This document shows positions 27,521 to 36,076 of a stretch of 64,000 bases of DNA, in pieces; within the stretch, counting starts at the first letter, position 1; every line of letters begins with the position of its first letter. The DNA lies in the NCBI GenBank assembly GCA_013141385.1, contig JABFRB010000021.1, forward strand, positions 122,060 to 186,059. Reading direction: 5' to 3'. This DNA comes from Bacteroidales bacterium. Its GTDB lineage: Bacteria; Bacteroidota; Bacteroidia; Bacteroidales; Tenuifilaceae. The notes below the pieces were generated by a model that worked only from the letters and a program-made list of their open reading frames with translations, did not search any database and was not told where the DNA came from. The translations under genes and the position numbers were made by a program.

Positions 27521-28402
27521 ATGTTAAAAATAATCGACTTGAAGGAAGAAAAAAGCAGGGTTGCATTTTTTTCTGTTCTTGCTGCAATTGCCCTTACCTC
27601 GTTTAAACTAATTGTAGGCATTTCAACCAATAGCTTGGGAATTTTATCGGAGGCGCTACATTCTGGATTAGATCTTGTAGCCGCAATAATAACACTGCTA
27701 GCTGTTCGTATTGCGTATAAACCAGCCGATAAAACGCACAACTATGGACATGGTAAGGTTGAGAATCTTTCAGCGTTGATTGAAACACTACTACTATTAA
27801 TAACCTGTTTCTGGATTATTTATGAAGCCGTACATCGCTTGGTTACCGGTAAAACCGAAATAGATGTAAGTATATGGAGTTTCGTTGTTGTAATAACATC
27901 TATTGTAATTGATATTTCACGCTCAAGGGCTTTATCGCGAGTGGCAAAAAAGCATAACAGCCAGGCTCTTGAAGCCGATGCTTTACATTTCTCAACCGAT
28001 ATTTGGAGTTCTGCTGTAGTACTTATTGGGTTAATCTTTGCTAGCTTTAATTTCTTCTTTGCCGATCCAATCGCAGCTTTATTTGTTGCCCTAATTGTGA
28101 TTTACGTTTCATATAAACTTGGAAAGAAAGCAATTGACGCACTCCTAGATAAAAGCCCATTGGACACCGTTTCGAAAATTGAAGCCATTCTAGAATCAGC
28201 AAAACAGATTACACGATACCACGACCTTAAAGTACGTACCATGGGTGCGGAAACACTGGTTGAAATGAATATACACGTAACACCGGGTATCACTATTGAA
28301 GCGGCTCATCAGATTTCACATGAGGTTGAGCATGAAATTAAAAAATTCGTTGAACGGTGCGAATTCCATATCCATATTGAACCTGATGAACCTGAAGATT
28401 AG
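27521..28402 (+). CDS. Cation diffusion facilitator (CDF) family transporter
   Basis: 293 residues, six membrane segments then a C-terminal cytoplasmic domain (about 205-293). The transport-site motifs are HSGLD in helix 2 and HFSTD in helix 5, i.e. HxxxD twice, which favours zinc, cadmium or cobalt over manganese (DxxxD). The regulatory tail has VRTMGAETLVEMNIHV and HIHIEP. It probably exports divalent cation in exchange for protons. It is preceded by phoU copy 2. Confidence 0.88.
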   Translation: MLKIIDLKEEKSRVAFFSVLAAIALTSFKLIVGISTNSLGILSEALHSGLDLVAAIITLLAVRIAYKPADKTHNYGHGKVENLSALIETLLLLITCFWIIYEAVHRLVTGKTEIDVSIWSFVVVITSIVIDISRSRALSRVAKKHNSQALEADALHFSTDIWSSAVVLIGLIFASFNFFFADPIAALFVALIVIYVSYKLGKKAIDALLDKSPLDTVSKIEAILESAKQITRYHDLKVRTMGAETLVEMNIHVTPGITIEAAHQISHEVEHEIKKFVERCEFHIHIEPDEPED

Positions 28403-28720
28403 ATTTGTTTTTTTTGATTTAATAATTGACATTATACAGATTAAGCCGTTTTGAGTTTGATAATAGTTCCGAACTTTTTAAAAATCCGGAACTTAACAGA
28501 CAGAACCGCACCCCAAGGGTAATATGATAGTAATATAAAGAAGAGACTGACTAAAATAAATTAGGCAAACTTTTAAATTTCCCCAAAAGAATAAAGTAAT
28601 TGCACACTGATACAGTTTAATGAATAGACCCGCATTCATCAATAAAAACCCCTTATACCTTTAGTACTAAAAGTATAACCACCCTATATATGTTCACAAT
28701 TTATTTACCCAACAAACCTC
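28403..28720. other. Intergenic region after the CDF gene
   Basis: AT-rich spacer without a convincing ORF or strong hairpin. Its right edge (28721) is where the 1.36-kb tandem duplication begins. Confidence 0.5.
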
Positions 28721-28810
28721 TAAATTCTGTTAAATAGTTCACTCCTCCGTTGCATATATTCTTATTTTTTATACTTTTATTTAAGCAAAACCAATAACAC
28801 ATAATTTGTA

Positions 28811-29572
28811 ATGATAATTGACAAGAAGAACCGTTTGGGGTTTAGCCTCTTACCAACGCTTGGGTTACTCTTATTAATCAGTAGCTGCTGCAAGGAGAAC
28901 AATGGGCCAACCAACCCAACCAATGGTCATACAACTGCTAGGTTTAACCCCAACCTTAAGTACGGAACAATGGCGGATCAGGATGGGAATATCTATAAAA
29001 CCATAGCCATTGGCACTCAGGTATGGATGGCAGAGAACCTGCGAACCACCAAGTACCGCAATGGCGAGGCTATACCCAACGTTACGGGTAATGCCGAATG
29101 GGGTAACTTAACAACAGGGGCTTACTGCTACTACAACAATACCAAAGATATTGATAGCATTGCCACCTTCGGCGGGCTGTATAACTGGTACACCGTATCC
29201 GATAGCCGTGGACTAGCCCCCAAGGGCTGGCATGTACCCACCGATGCCGACTGGACAACCCTTGTAACCTACCTAGGTGATGGTGATTTAACCCTTGGCA
29301 ATAGCATTGCTGGTGGAATGATGAAGGAGTCAGGGGGAATACATTGGGGTTCATTTCCAGCAGATAATAGTAGTGGTTTTACTGCGCTTGCTGGGGGGTG
29401 GAGAAACTATGATGATGGTAGTTTCGACGTTATTCATTTGTACGGGAGTTGGTGGTCCTCAATAGGTATTTACTATGCATACTTTTTTTCTTTGAACGGT
29501 AGTGAATCAAGTGTTTTCTGGGCTATCAACTATCCACGTTATGGATACTCTGTACGATGTATTAAGAACTAG
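28811..29572 (+). CDS. Fib_succ_major domain lipoprotein, copy 1
   Basis: 253 residues. A lipobox (LLISSCC) anchors it to the envelope. The domain begins TMADQDGNIYKTIAIGTQVW and contains WMAENLRTTKYRNGEAI, GGLYNWYTVSD, LAPKGWHVPTDADWTTLV and a final YGYSVRCIKN, all typical of the family. It is nearly identical to copy 2 up to the middle, then the 170-240 segment diverges in both sequence and composition (SGGIHWGSFPADNSSGFTAL versus VGNAHWYSYPANNSSGFTAL). Function unknown; variation in the distal loop suggests ligand diversification. An ATG at 28811 is used because the equivalent codon in copy 2 is ATT. Confidence 0.8.
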   Translation: MIIDKKNRLGFSLLPTLGLLLLISSCCKENNGPTNPTNGHTTARFNPNLKYGTMADQDGNIYKTIAIGTQVWMAENLRTTKYRNGEAIPNVTGNAEWGNLTTGAYCYYNNTKDIDSIATFGGLYNWYTVSDSRGLAPKGWHVPTDADWTTLVTYLGDGDLTLGNSIAGGMMKESGGIHWGSFPADNSSGFTALAGGWRNYDDGSFDVIHLYGSWWSSIGIYYAYFFSLNGSESSVFWAINYPRYGYSVRCIKN

Positions 29573-29641
29573 ATCTTTTTATAACCTATGGAAATAAAAT
29601 TTCATACACATTTATTATTGAACCATTTAAACTTTAAAACA

Positions 29642-30088
29642 ATGATGAGAAAATTGTTCAATGCCATTGGCATTATTATATTCATGTTGGTAACATGTAG
29701 CAATCTTTTTGCTCAAAATGATTTTGATGGATATAGTCCAACAACAAAGCCTTTTAAAGACCTATGCTACCCAATAAAAGCAGGGAGTAGTGTTAAAGTT
29801 CCAATTAAAGTAACGTGCAACATCACAAAAAAATTTCAGCCCTATACCGTTTCCATCGATATAAACTCCTCGTTTTACTCGGATGCCAGCTGGGTTACAA
29901 TCGATAATAATAGCCAAAATGTTGATTCAAGTAAAACAATTACCTTTAACTTAACCATTAAACCCACTGCAACCCCTTACATAACCCCCGATGGTCAGTA
30001 CCCTTTCGAACTTTCTTTTATTGTTTACAACAAGGACAATGCTCGTATCTACCCTACCTTTACAAAACCCGCATTTAAATTCTGTTAA
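29642..30088 (+). pseudogene. C-terminally truncated copy of the T9SS-secreted protein gene
   Basis: From ATG 29642 (an ATG at 29588 is open but precedes the signal peptide) it encodes about 148 residues: signal peptide ending NLFAQ, then the same N-terminal domain as 31039-32889 (DLCYPIKAGSSVKVPIKVTC, KKFQPYTVSIDINSSFY). It stops at 30086 just after the duplication junction, so the fibronectin-like region and the secretion tail are missing. Without the tail it cannot be exported by type IX secretion in the normal way; the reading frame is otherwise intact. Confidence 0.8.
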
Positions 30089-30177
30089 ATAGTTCACTCC
30101 TCCGTTGCATATATTCTTATTTTTTATACTTTTATTTAAGCAAAATCAATAACATATAATTTGTAATTATAATTAGC

Positions 30178-30927
30178 ATGAAATATCGTTTGATGTTTAG
30201 CCACTTACTAACGCTTGGGCTGCTCCTATTAATCAGTAGCTGCTGCAAGGAGAACAATGGGCCAACCAACCCAACCAATGGTCATACAACTGCTAGGTTT
30301 AACCCCAACCTTAAGTACGGAACAATGGCGGATCAGGATGGGAATATATATAAAACCATAGCCATTGGCACTCAGGTGTGGATAGCCGAGAACCTGCGAA
30401 CCACCAAGTACCGTAATGGCGAGGCTATACCCAACGTTACGGGTAATGCCGAATGGGCAAGCCTAACAACAGGGGCTTACTGCTACTACAACAATACCAA
30501 AGATATTGATAGCATTGCCACCTTCGGCGGGCTGTACAACTGGTACACCGTATCCGATAGCCGTGGCCTAGCCCCCAAGGGGTGGCATGTACCCACCGAT
30601 GCCGACTGGACAACCCTTGTAACCTTCCTCGGCGGTGGTGATTTAACCCTTGGCAATAGCATTGCTGGGGATATGTTGAAGGAGGTTGGCAATGCTCATT
30701 GGTACTCTTATCCCGCCAATAATAGCAGTGGGTTCACTGCACTTCCTGGTGGGTGGCGGAATTACAACAATGCTCGTTTCAACTACATTCGTAGCGAAGG
30801 TGTCTGGTGGTCTGCTACTGGAGTTTACTATGCATACTTTTTTTCTTTAGACTGCTGTGCCTCCAATGTCTTCTGGGCTATCAACTATCCACAGTATGGC
30901 TACTCCGTTCGATGTCTCAGAGATTAG
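30178..30927 (+). CDS. Fib_succ_major domain lipoprotein, copy 2
   Basis: 249 residues from an ATG not present in copy 1. The lipobox region is the same (LLISSCC), as are WIAENLRTTKYRNGEAI and GLYNWYTVSDSRGLAPKGWH. The distal third differs from copy 1: FNYIRSEGVWWSATGVYYAY replaces FDVIHLYGSWWSSIGIYYAY and an extra Cys pair (SLDCCASN) appears. It is the second half of a tandem pair and lies 111 bases before the full-length secreted protein. Confidence 0.8.
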   Translation: MKYRLMFSHLLTLGLLLLISSCCKENNGPTNPTNGHTTARFNPNLKYGTMADQDGNIYKTIAIGTQVWIAENLRTTKYRNGEAIPNVTGNAEWASLTTGAYCYYNNTKDIDSIATFGGLYNWYTVSDSRGLAPKGWHVPTDADWTTLVTFLGGGDLTLGNSIAGDMLKEVGNAHWYSYPANNSSGFTALPGGWRNYNNARFNYIRSEGVWWSATGVYYAYFFSLDCCASNVFWAINYPQYGYSVRCLRD

Positions 30928-31038
30928 GTTATTAGACAAATATTCCTTGGTTAATAGTGATTTTATTTCCTGTAATTTTGAATTTTTTACATGTTAATAT
31001 TAAATTAAGTATTACTAAATCAATCAAATTTTAAAGCT

Positions 31039-32889
31039 ATGATAAAAAAATTACTCAACTCTTTTGGTGTTGTTCTACTTCTATTGGTAATAGGTGGCAA
31101 TACCCTTGCTCAGGATGATTTTATTGGAAAAAGTCCATCAACTAATAAATTTGGAGATTTATGCTATCCTATTCAAGCGGGAAAGAGCGTTAAAGTTCCT
31201 ATAACAGTAACCTGCAATATCACTAAAAAATTCCAGCCCTATACCGTTTCCATCGATATAAACTCCTCGTTCTACGAGTATTATAGCTGGGTTACCATTG
31301 ATAATAATAACCAAAATGTTGACTCAAGTAAAACAATTACCTTTAACTTAACCATTAAACCCCCTGCAATTCCTTACATAACCCCCGATGGACAGTACCC
31401 TTTCGAGCTATCTTTTATTGTTTACAACAAGGACAATACCCGTATCGACCCTACCTTTACAAAACCCACATTTAAGGTTATTGTAGATAATTCAGCACCC
31501 GTAAAACCCACCATATCCCCTTCGAGTAAAACGAGTAGGTCTATAACAATTTCTGGGTGCAGCAGCTTTGATCCCTTGGAATTATCATCATCTTACTCCC
31601 TTGCGAATGATACTGCTGGGGTTTATGGAATGAGAAGTTTGACCCATACTTTGAAGAAATCGTCAGATAATTCAATTGTACAGAATGCAACGTTAGCGTA
31701 TAAGGATACGAGAGATTTTTACAAATTCAGCACTCTTAGCCCCAACACTACCTATAAAGCAACCGTTACAGCCACTGATTTGGCTGGGAATAAGAATATT
31801 TCCTCGGAAATAACAATTACCACCCCGCCAGCCCCTCCCGCCAGCTGTGCATTCACAAGCACGTACTGTAGTGCTACTCTAACATGGCCTAATTCATCTG
31901 GTGCAACGGGTTATTACGTGTACGATGATGCGCGTAACCTGATTACACCAACCCCTATAGGAGCAAATTCCTATACAAAAACGGGGCTATCGGCAGGTAA
32001 AGCATTCAGCTTTTACATAGCAGCGGTGAGTAGTATAGGGGGAACATCTGAGCTAAGCACCCTTTTTACCACCACAACACCGACCATGCCTACCCCGTCA
32101 ATTTCAGGTCCTTCCATAGTATGCTCCTCGGGTGCCACCTTTACCGCGGTGAACCTACCTGCCAGCTGCTCCATTTCTTGGGATCGATTCCCCAATTTAA
32201 GCCAACCGTCATCATCGGGGAACTATGCCACATTTGCATCAACAGGGAATGGGACAAGCTGGGTTAAGGCAACATTCGATTCGGGCTGCGGGAGTACTTA
32301 CAGCTACTATAATGTTACAGCGGGCTCACCAGTACCGGGAACTATTGCCATAGAATTTGATGCGCCCCCAAGAAGGTTTACCGCCACCATTGATGGCGTA
32401 GCCACCGCTAACACGTACAAATGGTACCTGGATGGGGTTTTAAAATATACCACACCCAATACCAGCGTTATTTTTCAGAGGCAGCTGAACAACTGCGGAC
32501 ATGTTTACTACGTGGATGTGGTAGAGGAGAACGCCTGCGGCGTGTCAAGTATAAGTCATGCTGAAACCGTTGAAGATCCCTGCTACTACGGTTTTACCAT
32601 TTTCCCTAATCCAGCATCGGATAATATTACGTTAACAATTGGTAGTGCAGATAATGCCTCTTCAATGGGTAATAGCTCAACAGGTACAACGGCTCTAGCC
32701 TCAAAATACATCTCAACGAAAGCCTATACAATCCGTGTTTTAGATAGTTTTGGCGCGTTAAAAACTACGCTTAATAAATCGGGTGAGTCGGTTACTCTAC
32801 CAGTTGGTAATCTAAACAATGGGGTTTACATTGTTGAAATAAATGATGGAAAAAATGTATATAGGCAACAGCTGGTTGTAAAGCACTAG
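31039..32889 (+). CDS. Secreted modular protein with fibronectin-III-like domains and type IX sorting tail
   Basis: 616 residues. Signal peptide (ends TLAQD), an N-terminal all-beta domain shared with 29642-30088, an Ig/fibronectin-III-like region (about 160-350, with YKATVTATDLAGNKN and GYYVYDDARNLIT), a further beta domain (PSISGPSIVCSSGATFTAVN, PKD/Ig-like), and a C-terminal sorting domain (FTIFPNPASDNITL, then GVYIVEINDGKNVYRQQLVV). That tail is recognised by the type IX secretion system, so the protein is exported and likely fixed to the surface. It has no enzymatic motif. It could be an adhesin or partner of the neighbouring lipoprotein. Confidence 0.85.
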   Translation: MIKKLLNSFGVVLLLLVIGGNTLAQDDFIGKSPSTNKFGDLCYPIQAGKSVKVPITVTCNITKKFQPYTVSIDINSSFYEYYSWVTIDNNNQNVDSSKTITFNLTIKPPAIPYITPDGQYPFELSFIVYNKDNTRIDPTFTKPTFKVIVDNSAPVKPTISPSSKTSRSITISGCSSFDPLELSSSYSLANDTAGVYGMRSLTHTLKKSSDNSIVQNATLAYKDTRDFYKFSTLSPNTTYKATVTATDLAGNKNISSEITITTPPAPPASCAFTSTYCSATLTWPNSSGATGYYVYDDARNLITPTPIGANSYTKTGLSAGKAFSFYIAAVSSIGGTSELSTLFTTTTPTMPTPSISGPSIVCSSGATFTAVNLPASCSISWDRFPNLSQPSSSGNYATFASTGNGTSWVKATFDSGCGSTYSYYNVTAGSPVPGTIAIEFDAPPRRFTATIDGVATANTYKWYLDGVLKYTTPNTSVIFQRQLNNCGHVYYVDVVEENACGVSSISHAETVEDPCYYGFTIFPNPASDNITLTIGSADNASSMGNSSTGTTALASKYISTKAYTIRVLDSFGALKTTLNKSGESVTLPVGNLNNGVYIVEINDGKNVYRQQLVVKH

Positions 32890-32900
32890 CTAAAAGCTAA

Positions 32901-32978
32901 AAAGCCCTACTCCAAACCGCACCCTAAAAGTTGTATATAACAACTGGGGTGCAGTTCTTTTTTGTAGGGCTTCTTTTT
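32901..32978 (+). terminator. Long three-part hairpin terminator
   Basis: AAGCCCTAC (32902-32910) pairs with GTAGGGCTT (32964-32972), an inner stem pairs AACCGCACCC with GGGTGCAGTT (one mismatch), and an apical stem pairs AGTTGT with ACAACT. A T5 run follows. It ends the secreted-protein unit. Confidence 0.8.
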
Positions 32979-33029
32979 AAGCTATACAACTTAAAATTCT
33001 GTACCATTAGAACTAAATTTTTTACGGCT

Positions 33030-33053
33030 TTAACCTTTTCTTAGAGTTTTCAT
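33030..33053 (-). pseudogene. Remnant of a peptide gene at the array's left end
   Basis: The conserved upstream leader and ATGAAAAC start are present (CAT 33051-33053) but the frame closes after seven codons and the GG motif is absent. Confidence 0.5.
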
Positions 33054-33095
33054 AATTGCTGCTTTTTAGGTTAAACATTAAACTTTTAATGTAGA

Positions 33096-33209
33096 TTATT
33101 TCCAAATATAATCTATTGGTTGAGGGTCACCTCCGCTAATCTTAGTCATTTACTTTGGAGCTAACACAACCAACGTGTTCATGTTTTTCTTTGAATTTTT
33201 TGTTTTCAT
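33096..33209 (-). pseudogene. Peptide gene with nonsense mutation before the GG motif
   Basis: The copy is otherwise normal, but the Gln codon of the PKQM segment reads TAA, so translation stops after 19 residues. Beyond it the frame continues through MTKISGG and tail DPQPIDYIWK to a second stop. A single C-to-T change explains it. Confidence 0.75.
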
Positions 33210-33266
33210 AATTGCTGCTTTTTAGGTTAAACATTAATCTAATTCTTTAAAAGAATAAATTATTTC

Positions 33267-33383
33267 TTAGTACTTAATAAAATCTTTTGGCGTAGCTTCT
33301 TCACCACCTGAAATCTTCACCATTTGTTTTGGGGTTAACACGGTTAATGTATTCAAGTTTTTTTTTGTGCTTTTTGTTTTCAT
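33267..33383 (-). CDS. Double-glycine-leader peptide, tail EEATPKDFIKY
   Basis: 38 residues. The leader has the array's LTPKQMVKISGG; cleavage after GG would free an 11-residue acidic-to-aromatic tail. The tail is identical to that of 35729-35845 although the linkers differ, so these two encode the same predicted product. Confidence 0.7.
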   Translation of the reverse strand: MKTKSTKKNLNTLTVLTPKQMVKISGGEEATPKDFIKY

Positions 33384-33432
33384 GGTTTTTAATTTTTTAA
33401 GTTCAACATTAAACTATTTGTAATAGAGTGAT

Positions 33433-33567
33433 TTATTTAAAAATAAAATCTTTTACTGTACCTTCTCCAGAAGGTATAGGTTCACCACCACCCGAAATCT
33501 TAGCCATTTGCTTTGAAGTTAACCCAATCTGTGCGTTCATGATTTTTTTTGTACTTTTTGTTTTCAT
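33433..33567 (-). CDS. Double-glycine-leader peptide, longest tail, GEPIPSGEGTVKDFIFK
   Basis: 44 residues, first gene of module 1. The leader ends LTSKQMAKISGG and the tail of 17 residues is the longest in the array, with a third Gly, two Pro and the shared KDFI-x-K end. Its start lies 59 bases from the -7 element at 33626-33633. Confidence 0.7.
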   Translation of the reverse strand: MKTKSTKKIMNAQIGLTSKQMAKISGGGEPIPSGEGTVKDFIFK

Positions 33568-33625
33568 GATTTCATTTTTTTAAAATTAAACAATAGTCTA
33601 TAAATAAAACGTAATATATTAGCAT

Positions 33626-33633
33626 CAAATATA
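33626..33633 (-). promoter_or_regulatory. Promoter of peptide module 1
   Basis: CAAATATA on the plus strand reads TATATTTG on the minus strand, a perfect -7 element. The facing plus-strand element seen in modules 2 and 3 (TATCTTTG) is here TATATTAG, one mismatch from TAnnTTTG, consistent with decay of the TPR gene it would serve. Confidence 0.6.
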
Positions 33634-33652
33634 GACTTAAGCAAGCATCATT

Positions 33653-34735
33653 ATGAAATTTCTTCTGATATTTTGCACTTTTAGTATTATAGGTATCAAA
33701 ACATTATGTACTCCCTCCGATACAACTTATATAAAGAAAACGTAGGATAAAGCGTGGGAATATATTGAATCTGGGAATAACGGCAAAGCCATCCCTCTAT
33801 TGGAAGAGATTGTTGCAATCAAAAAAAACAGTTCAGTAGATTTTAATCCTCAATACTTTAAGTTGTATAATATTTTGGGGGTATTGTACCAAAATTCGGG
33901 GCGTTTTCAAACTGCATTGGATTATTACCGCAAGGCATTGGATGCTACAAATGATAACGATGAAAAATCTTTAATGTACGGAAATCTTGGTGCACTTTAT
34001 TTCAAACAGGGTGAATACGCTAAAGCAATAAACTACTACTCCTACGCATTAGCTCTATTTGAGAAGTCAAAACATCTGTCTGGAAAAAAAGTCTTTATGA
34101 TATACCATAACTTGGGCTTTGCATACTATAAAGCGGGTCTGTGGGAAAAATCGTTATACTATTATCAGAGAAGCATAACTAAAGCAAAGGAGAATCATAT
34201 AAGTGAACTAGGTGATACGTACTATAATACTGGTTTGGTGTACCAAAAATTAGGAAGATTAAGCGAAGCGAACCAGTATCATCTCCTATCCATCCAGTGC
34301 TATACGAATGAGTATGGATTACGGCACTACAAAACGGCTGTGTCCTATATCAACTACGCACAGTACCTGCTAGCAGTAAACAATTTGGCAAAGAGTTGGG
34401 AGTACTACGCCAAGGCTTACCAAGTTTTATCCCAAACCGTTGGGCTAAAGCACCCGTACACCTCCACCTGCTTTATAAGTATGGGTGATTACTGTTACTC
34501 CAGAAAGGATTACCGCAGAGCATTGTCGTACTACCAGCAATCGCTTATAGCCCAAGTTTACCCATTCAACGATACATCAATTCTGGCGAACCCCAAAGGC
34601 GAAGTTCTTCCTAATATCCAACTGATTGAAATACTAAAGGACAAGGTCAGAACTCTTACAGCATACTCAAAACAGCAGAATAGCTCTTCCTATCTTCTGG
34701 CGGCTTAGGAAAACTATCGGCGATTAAAGAAAGTT
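33653..34735 (+). pseudogene. TPR pseudogene of the CHAT family (module 1), CHAT domain lost
   Basis: It starts ATGAAATTTC with a signal peptide and SDTTYIKKT, then a TAG (33743-33745) replaces the Tyr codon found in the module 2 copy. The frame reopens and runs through six or so TPR-like helix pairs closely similar to 36742-39465 (LGRLSEANQYHLLSIQCY, DYRRALSYYQQSL) to a second TAG at 34706-34708. Similarity continues only to about 34735, where peptide module 2 begins. The whole CHAT domain is gone. An ATG at 33800 could still yield a 302-residue TPR fragment without a signal peptide. Confidence 0.8.
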
Positions 34736-34739
34736 AAAG

Positions 34740-34856
34740 TTATTTTTCAATTATTTCTATACCTATTGGAAATCCATCACCTCCAGTAATCTTAATCATT
34801 TGCTTAGGAGTTAACACAACTAATTTGCTCATGCTTTGTGTCTTTTTTGTTTTCAT
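34740..34856 (-). CDS. Double-glycine-leader peptide, tail DGFPIGIEIIEK
   Basis: 38 residues, last gene of module 2. The leader ends LTPKQMIKITGG. The 12-residue tail belongs to the GFP-IIEK type, with Ile replacing Lys in the centre. Confidence 0.7.
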   Translation of the reverse strand: MKTKKTQSMSKLVVLTPKQMIKITGGDGFPIGIEIIEK

Positions 34857-34896
34857 GTTTTCTAGGATTTTAACGTCCGTTCAAAAAAAATTAAGA

Positions 34897-35016
34897 TTAT
34901 TTTTCTATTATTTCTTTGATTGTTGGAAAACCTTCTCCACCAGTAATTTTACTCATTTGTTTTGGAGTTAACACAACCAACGTGTTGATGTTATTCCTTG
35001 ATTTTTTTGTTTTCAT
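34897..35016 (-). CDS. Double-glycine-leader peptide, tail EGFPTIKEIIEK
   Basis: 39 residues. The leader ends LTPKQMSKITGG and the tail is of the GFP-IIEK type. Its upstream leader has the AAAAAGCAGCAATT form, shared with the copies starting at 33209, 35501 and 35671. Confidence 0.7.
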   Translation of the reverse strand: MKTKKSRNNINTLVVLTPKQMSKITGGEGFPTIKEIIEK

Positions 35017-35073
35017 AATTGCTGCTTTTTAGGTTAAACATTAATCTAATTCCTTAAAAGAATAAATTATTTC

Positions 35074-35193
35074 TTAGTACTTAATAAAATCTTTTACTGT
35101 AACTTCTCCAGAATCACCTCCAGCAATCTTTGCCATTTGCTTAGATGTTAACACAACTAATGTGCTCATGCTTTGTACCTTTTTTGTTTTCAT
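35074..35193 (-). CDS. Double-glycine-leader peptide, tail DSGEVTVKDFIKY
   Basis: 39 residues. The leader ends LTSKQMAKIAGG, the only copy with Ala before GG. The 13-residue tail has the DFIKY end with an SGEVTV insertion, so it links the short DFIKY tails to the 17-residue tail of 33433-33567. Confidence 0.7.
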   Translation of the reverse strand: MKTKKVQSMSTLVVLTSKQMAKIAGGDSGEVTVKDFIKY

Positions 35194-35219
35194 AGTTTCT
35201 GGTTTTTTAAGTTAAATAA

Positions 35220-35339
35220 CTATTTTTCAATTATTTCTTTGCCTGTTGGAAATCCGTCTCCCCCGATAATCTTGGTCATCTGCTTAGAGGTTAACACAAC
35301 CAACGTGTTCATGTTTTTCTTTGATTTTTTTGTTTCCAT
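35220..35339 (-). CDS. Double-glycine-leader peptide, tail DGFPTGKEIIEK
   Basis: 39 residues; starts METK rather than MKTK. The leader ends LTSKQMTKIIGG and the tail differs at one position from that of 36404-36523. Confidence 0.7.
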   Translation of the reverse strand: METKKSKKNMNTLVVLTSKQMTKIIGGDGFPTGKEIIEK

Positions 35340-35387
35340 GGTTTCTAGTTTTTAAGTTCAACATTAAATTACTTATAAAAGAATAGA

Positions 35388-35501
35388 TTATTTCACAATA
35401 AAATCTATTGGTTGAGGTTCTCCACCAATAATTTTACCCATTTGTTTTGGGGTTAACATGTTTGAAGTGTTGATGTTTTTCATTACATTTTTAGTTTTCA
35501 T
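35388..35501 (-). CDS. Double-glycine-leader peptide, tail EPQPIDFIVK
   Basis: 37 residues. The leader is divergent in the linker (NVMKNINTSNM) but keeps LTPKQMGKIIGG. The tail is ten residues, the shortest class. Confidence 0.68.
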   Translation of the reverse strand: MKTKNVMKNINTSNMLTPKQMGKIIGGEPQPIDFIVK

Positions 35502-35557
35502 AATTGCTGCTTTTTAGGTTAAACATTAATCTAATTTATTAAAAGAATAAATTATTT

Positions 35558-35671
35558 TTAGTACTTAATAAAATCTATTGGTTGAGGGTCTCCACCAGTA
35601 ATTTTACTCATTTGACTTGGAACTAACACAACCAATGTGTTCATGTTTTTCTTTGAATTTTTTGTTTTCAT
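35558..35671 (-). CDS. Double-glycine-leader peptide, tail DPQPIDFIKY
   Basis: 37 residues. It has LVPSQMSKITGG, with Ser for Lys in the otherwise invariant KQM. The first twelve residues match those of the broken copy at 33096-33209. Confidence 0.68.
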   Translation of the reverse strand: MKTKNSKKNMNTLVVLVPSQMSKITGGDPQPIDFIKY

Positions 35672-35728
35672 AATTGCTGCTTTTTAGGTTAAACATTAAT
35701 CTAATTCCTTAAAAGAATAAATTATTTC

Positions 35729-35845
35729 TTAGTACTTAATAAAATCTTTTGGCGTAGCTTCTTCGCCACCTGAAATCTTCACCATTTGTTTTGGGGTTAA
35801 CATGTTTAGTGTGTTCATGCTTTTTTTTGTACTTTTTGTTTTCAT
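35729..35845 (-). CDS. Double-glycine-leader peptide, tail EEATPKDFIKY
   Basis: 38 residues. The leader ends LTPKQMVKISGG; linker MNTLNM differs from its tail-identical relative at 33267-33383, where it reads LNTLTV. The 3' flank of both copies is nearly the same for over 30 bases, indicating a recent segment copy. Confidence 0.7.
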   Translation of the reverse strand: MKTKSTKKSMNTLNMLTPKQMVKISGGEEATPKDFIKY

Positions 35846-35884
35846 GGTTTCTGTTTTTTAAAGTTCAACATTAAATAGAATAGA

Positions 35885-36001
35885 TTATTTCCAGATATAA
35901 TCTTTGGGTGTGGCTTCTTCACCACCTGAAATCTTCACCATTTGCTTTGGGGTTAAAACCTTTAAAGTTTTCTTGTTTTTCTTTACAATTTTAGTTTTCA
36001 T
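35885..36001 (-). CDS. Double-glycine-leader peptide, tail EEATPKDYIWK
   Basis: 38 residues, first gene of module 2. The linker is the most basic in the array (IVKKNKKTLKV) and the tail carries Tyr and Trp. It starts 48 bases from its -7 element. Confidence 0.7.
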   Translation of the reverse strand: MKTKIVKKNKKTLKVLTPKQMVKISGGEEATPKDYIWK

Positions 36002-36037
36002 GGTTTCTGTTTTTTAAAGTTCAACATTAAAAAAGTA

Positions 36038-36056
36038 TATCTTTGCTTCAAATATA
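36038..36056. promoter_or_regulatory. Overlapping divergent promoters of module 2
   Basis: Plus-strand TATCTTTG (36038-36045) and minus-strand TATATTTG (plus CAAATATA, 36049-36056) are three bases apart. One serves the TPR fragment and the other the peptide genes; RNA polymerase could bind only one at a time, so the two sides may be mutually exclusive or share an operator. Confidence 0.6.
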
Positions 36057-36076
36057 GGCTTTAAGCAAGCATTATT

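Larger units (their letters stand above)
28721..31475 (+). repeat. Tandem duplication of a two-gene unit (lipoprotein plus secreted protein)
   Basis: Unit 1 spans 28721-30075 and unit 2 runs from 30076 to about 31475. Both start with the same leader (TAAATTCTGTTAAATAGTTC) and continue through a nearly identical upstream region, a Fib_succ_major lipoprotein gene and the N-terminal part of a secreted-protein gene. The junction at 30075-30079 joins the truncated first secreted-protein gene to the upstream region of the second lipoprotein gene; TAAA is shared by both parents at the breakpoint. Confidence 0.85.

Noticed and set aside
29588..29641. Upstream ATG at 29588 for the truncated secreted-protein gene
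   Set aside because: Using it puts 18 extra residues before the signal peptide; the paralogue starts at the position equal to 29645.
33800..34708. Functional 302-residue TPR protein
   Set aside because: Upstream signal-peptide codons remain in frame before an amber codon, the promoter is weakened and a second amber codon ends it before the CHAT region, so it is treated as a pseudogene.
35173..35355. Plus-strand 60-codon ORF across the peptide array
   Set aside because: It overlaps two conserved minus-strand peptide genes in the opposite sense; conservation tracks the minus-strand codons.
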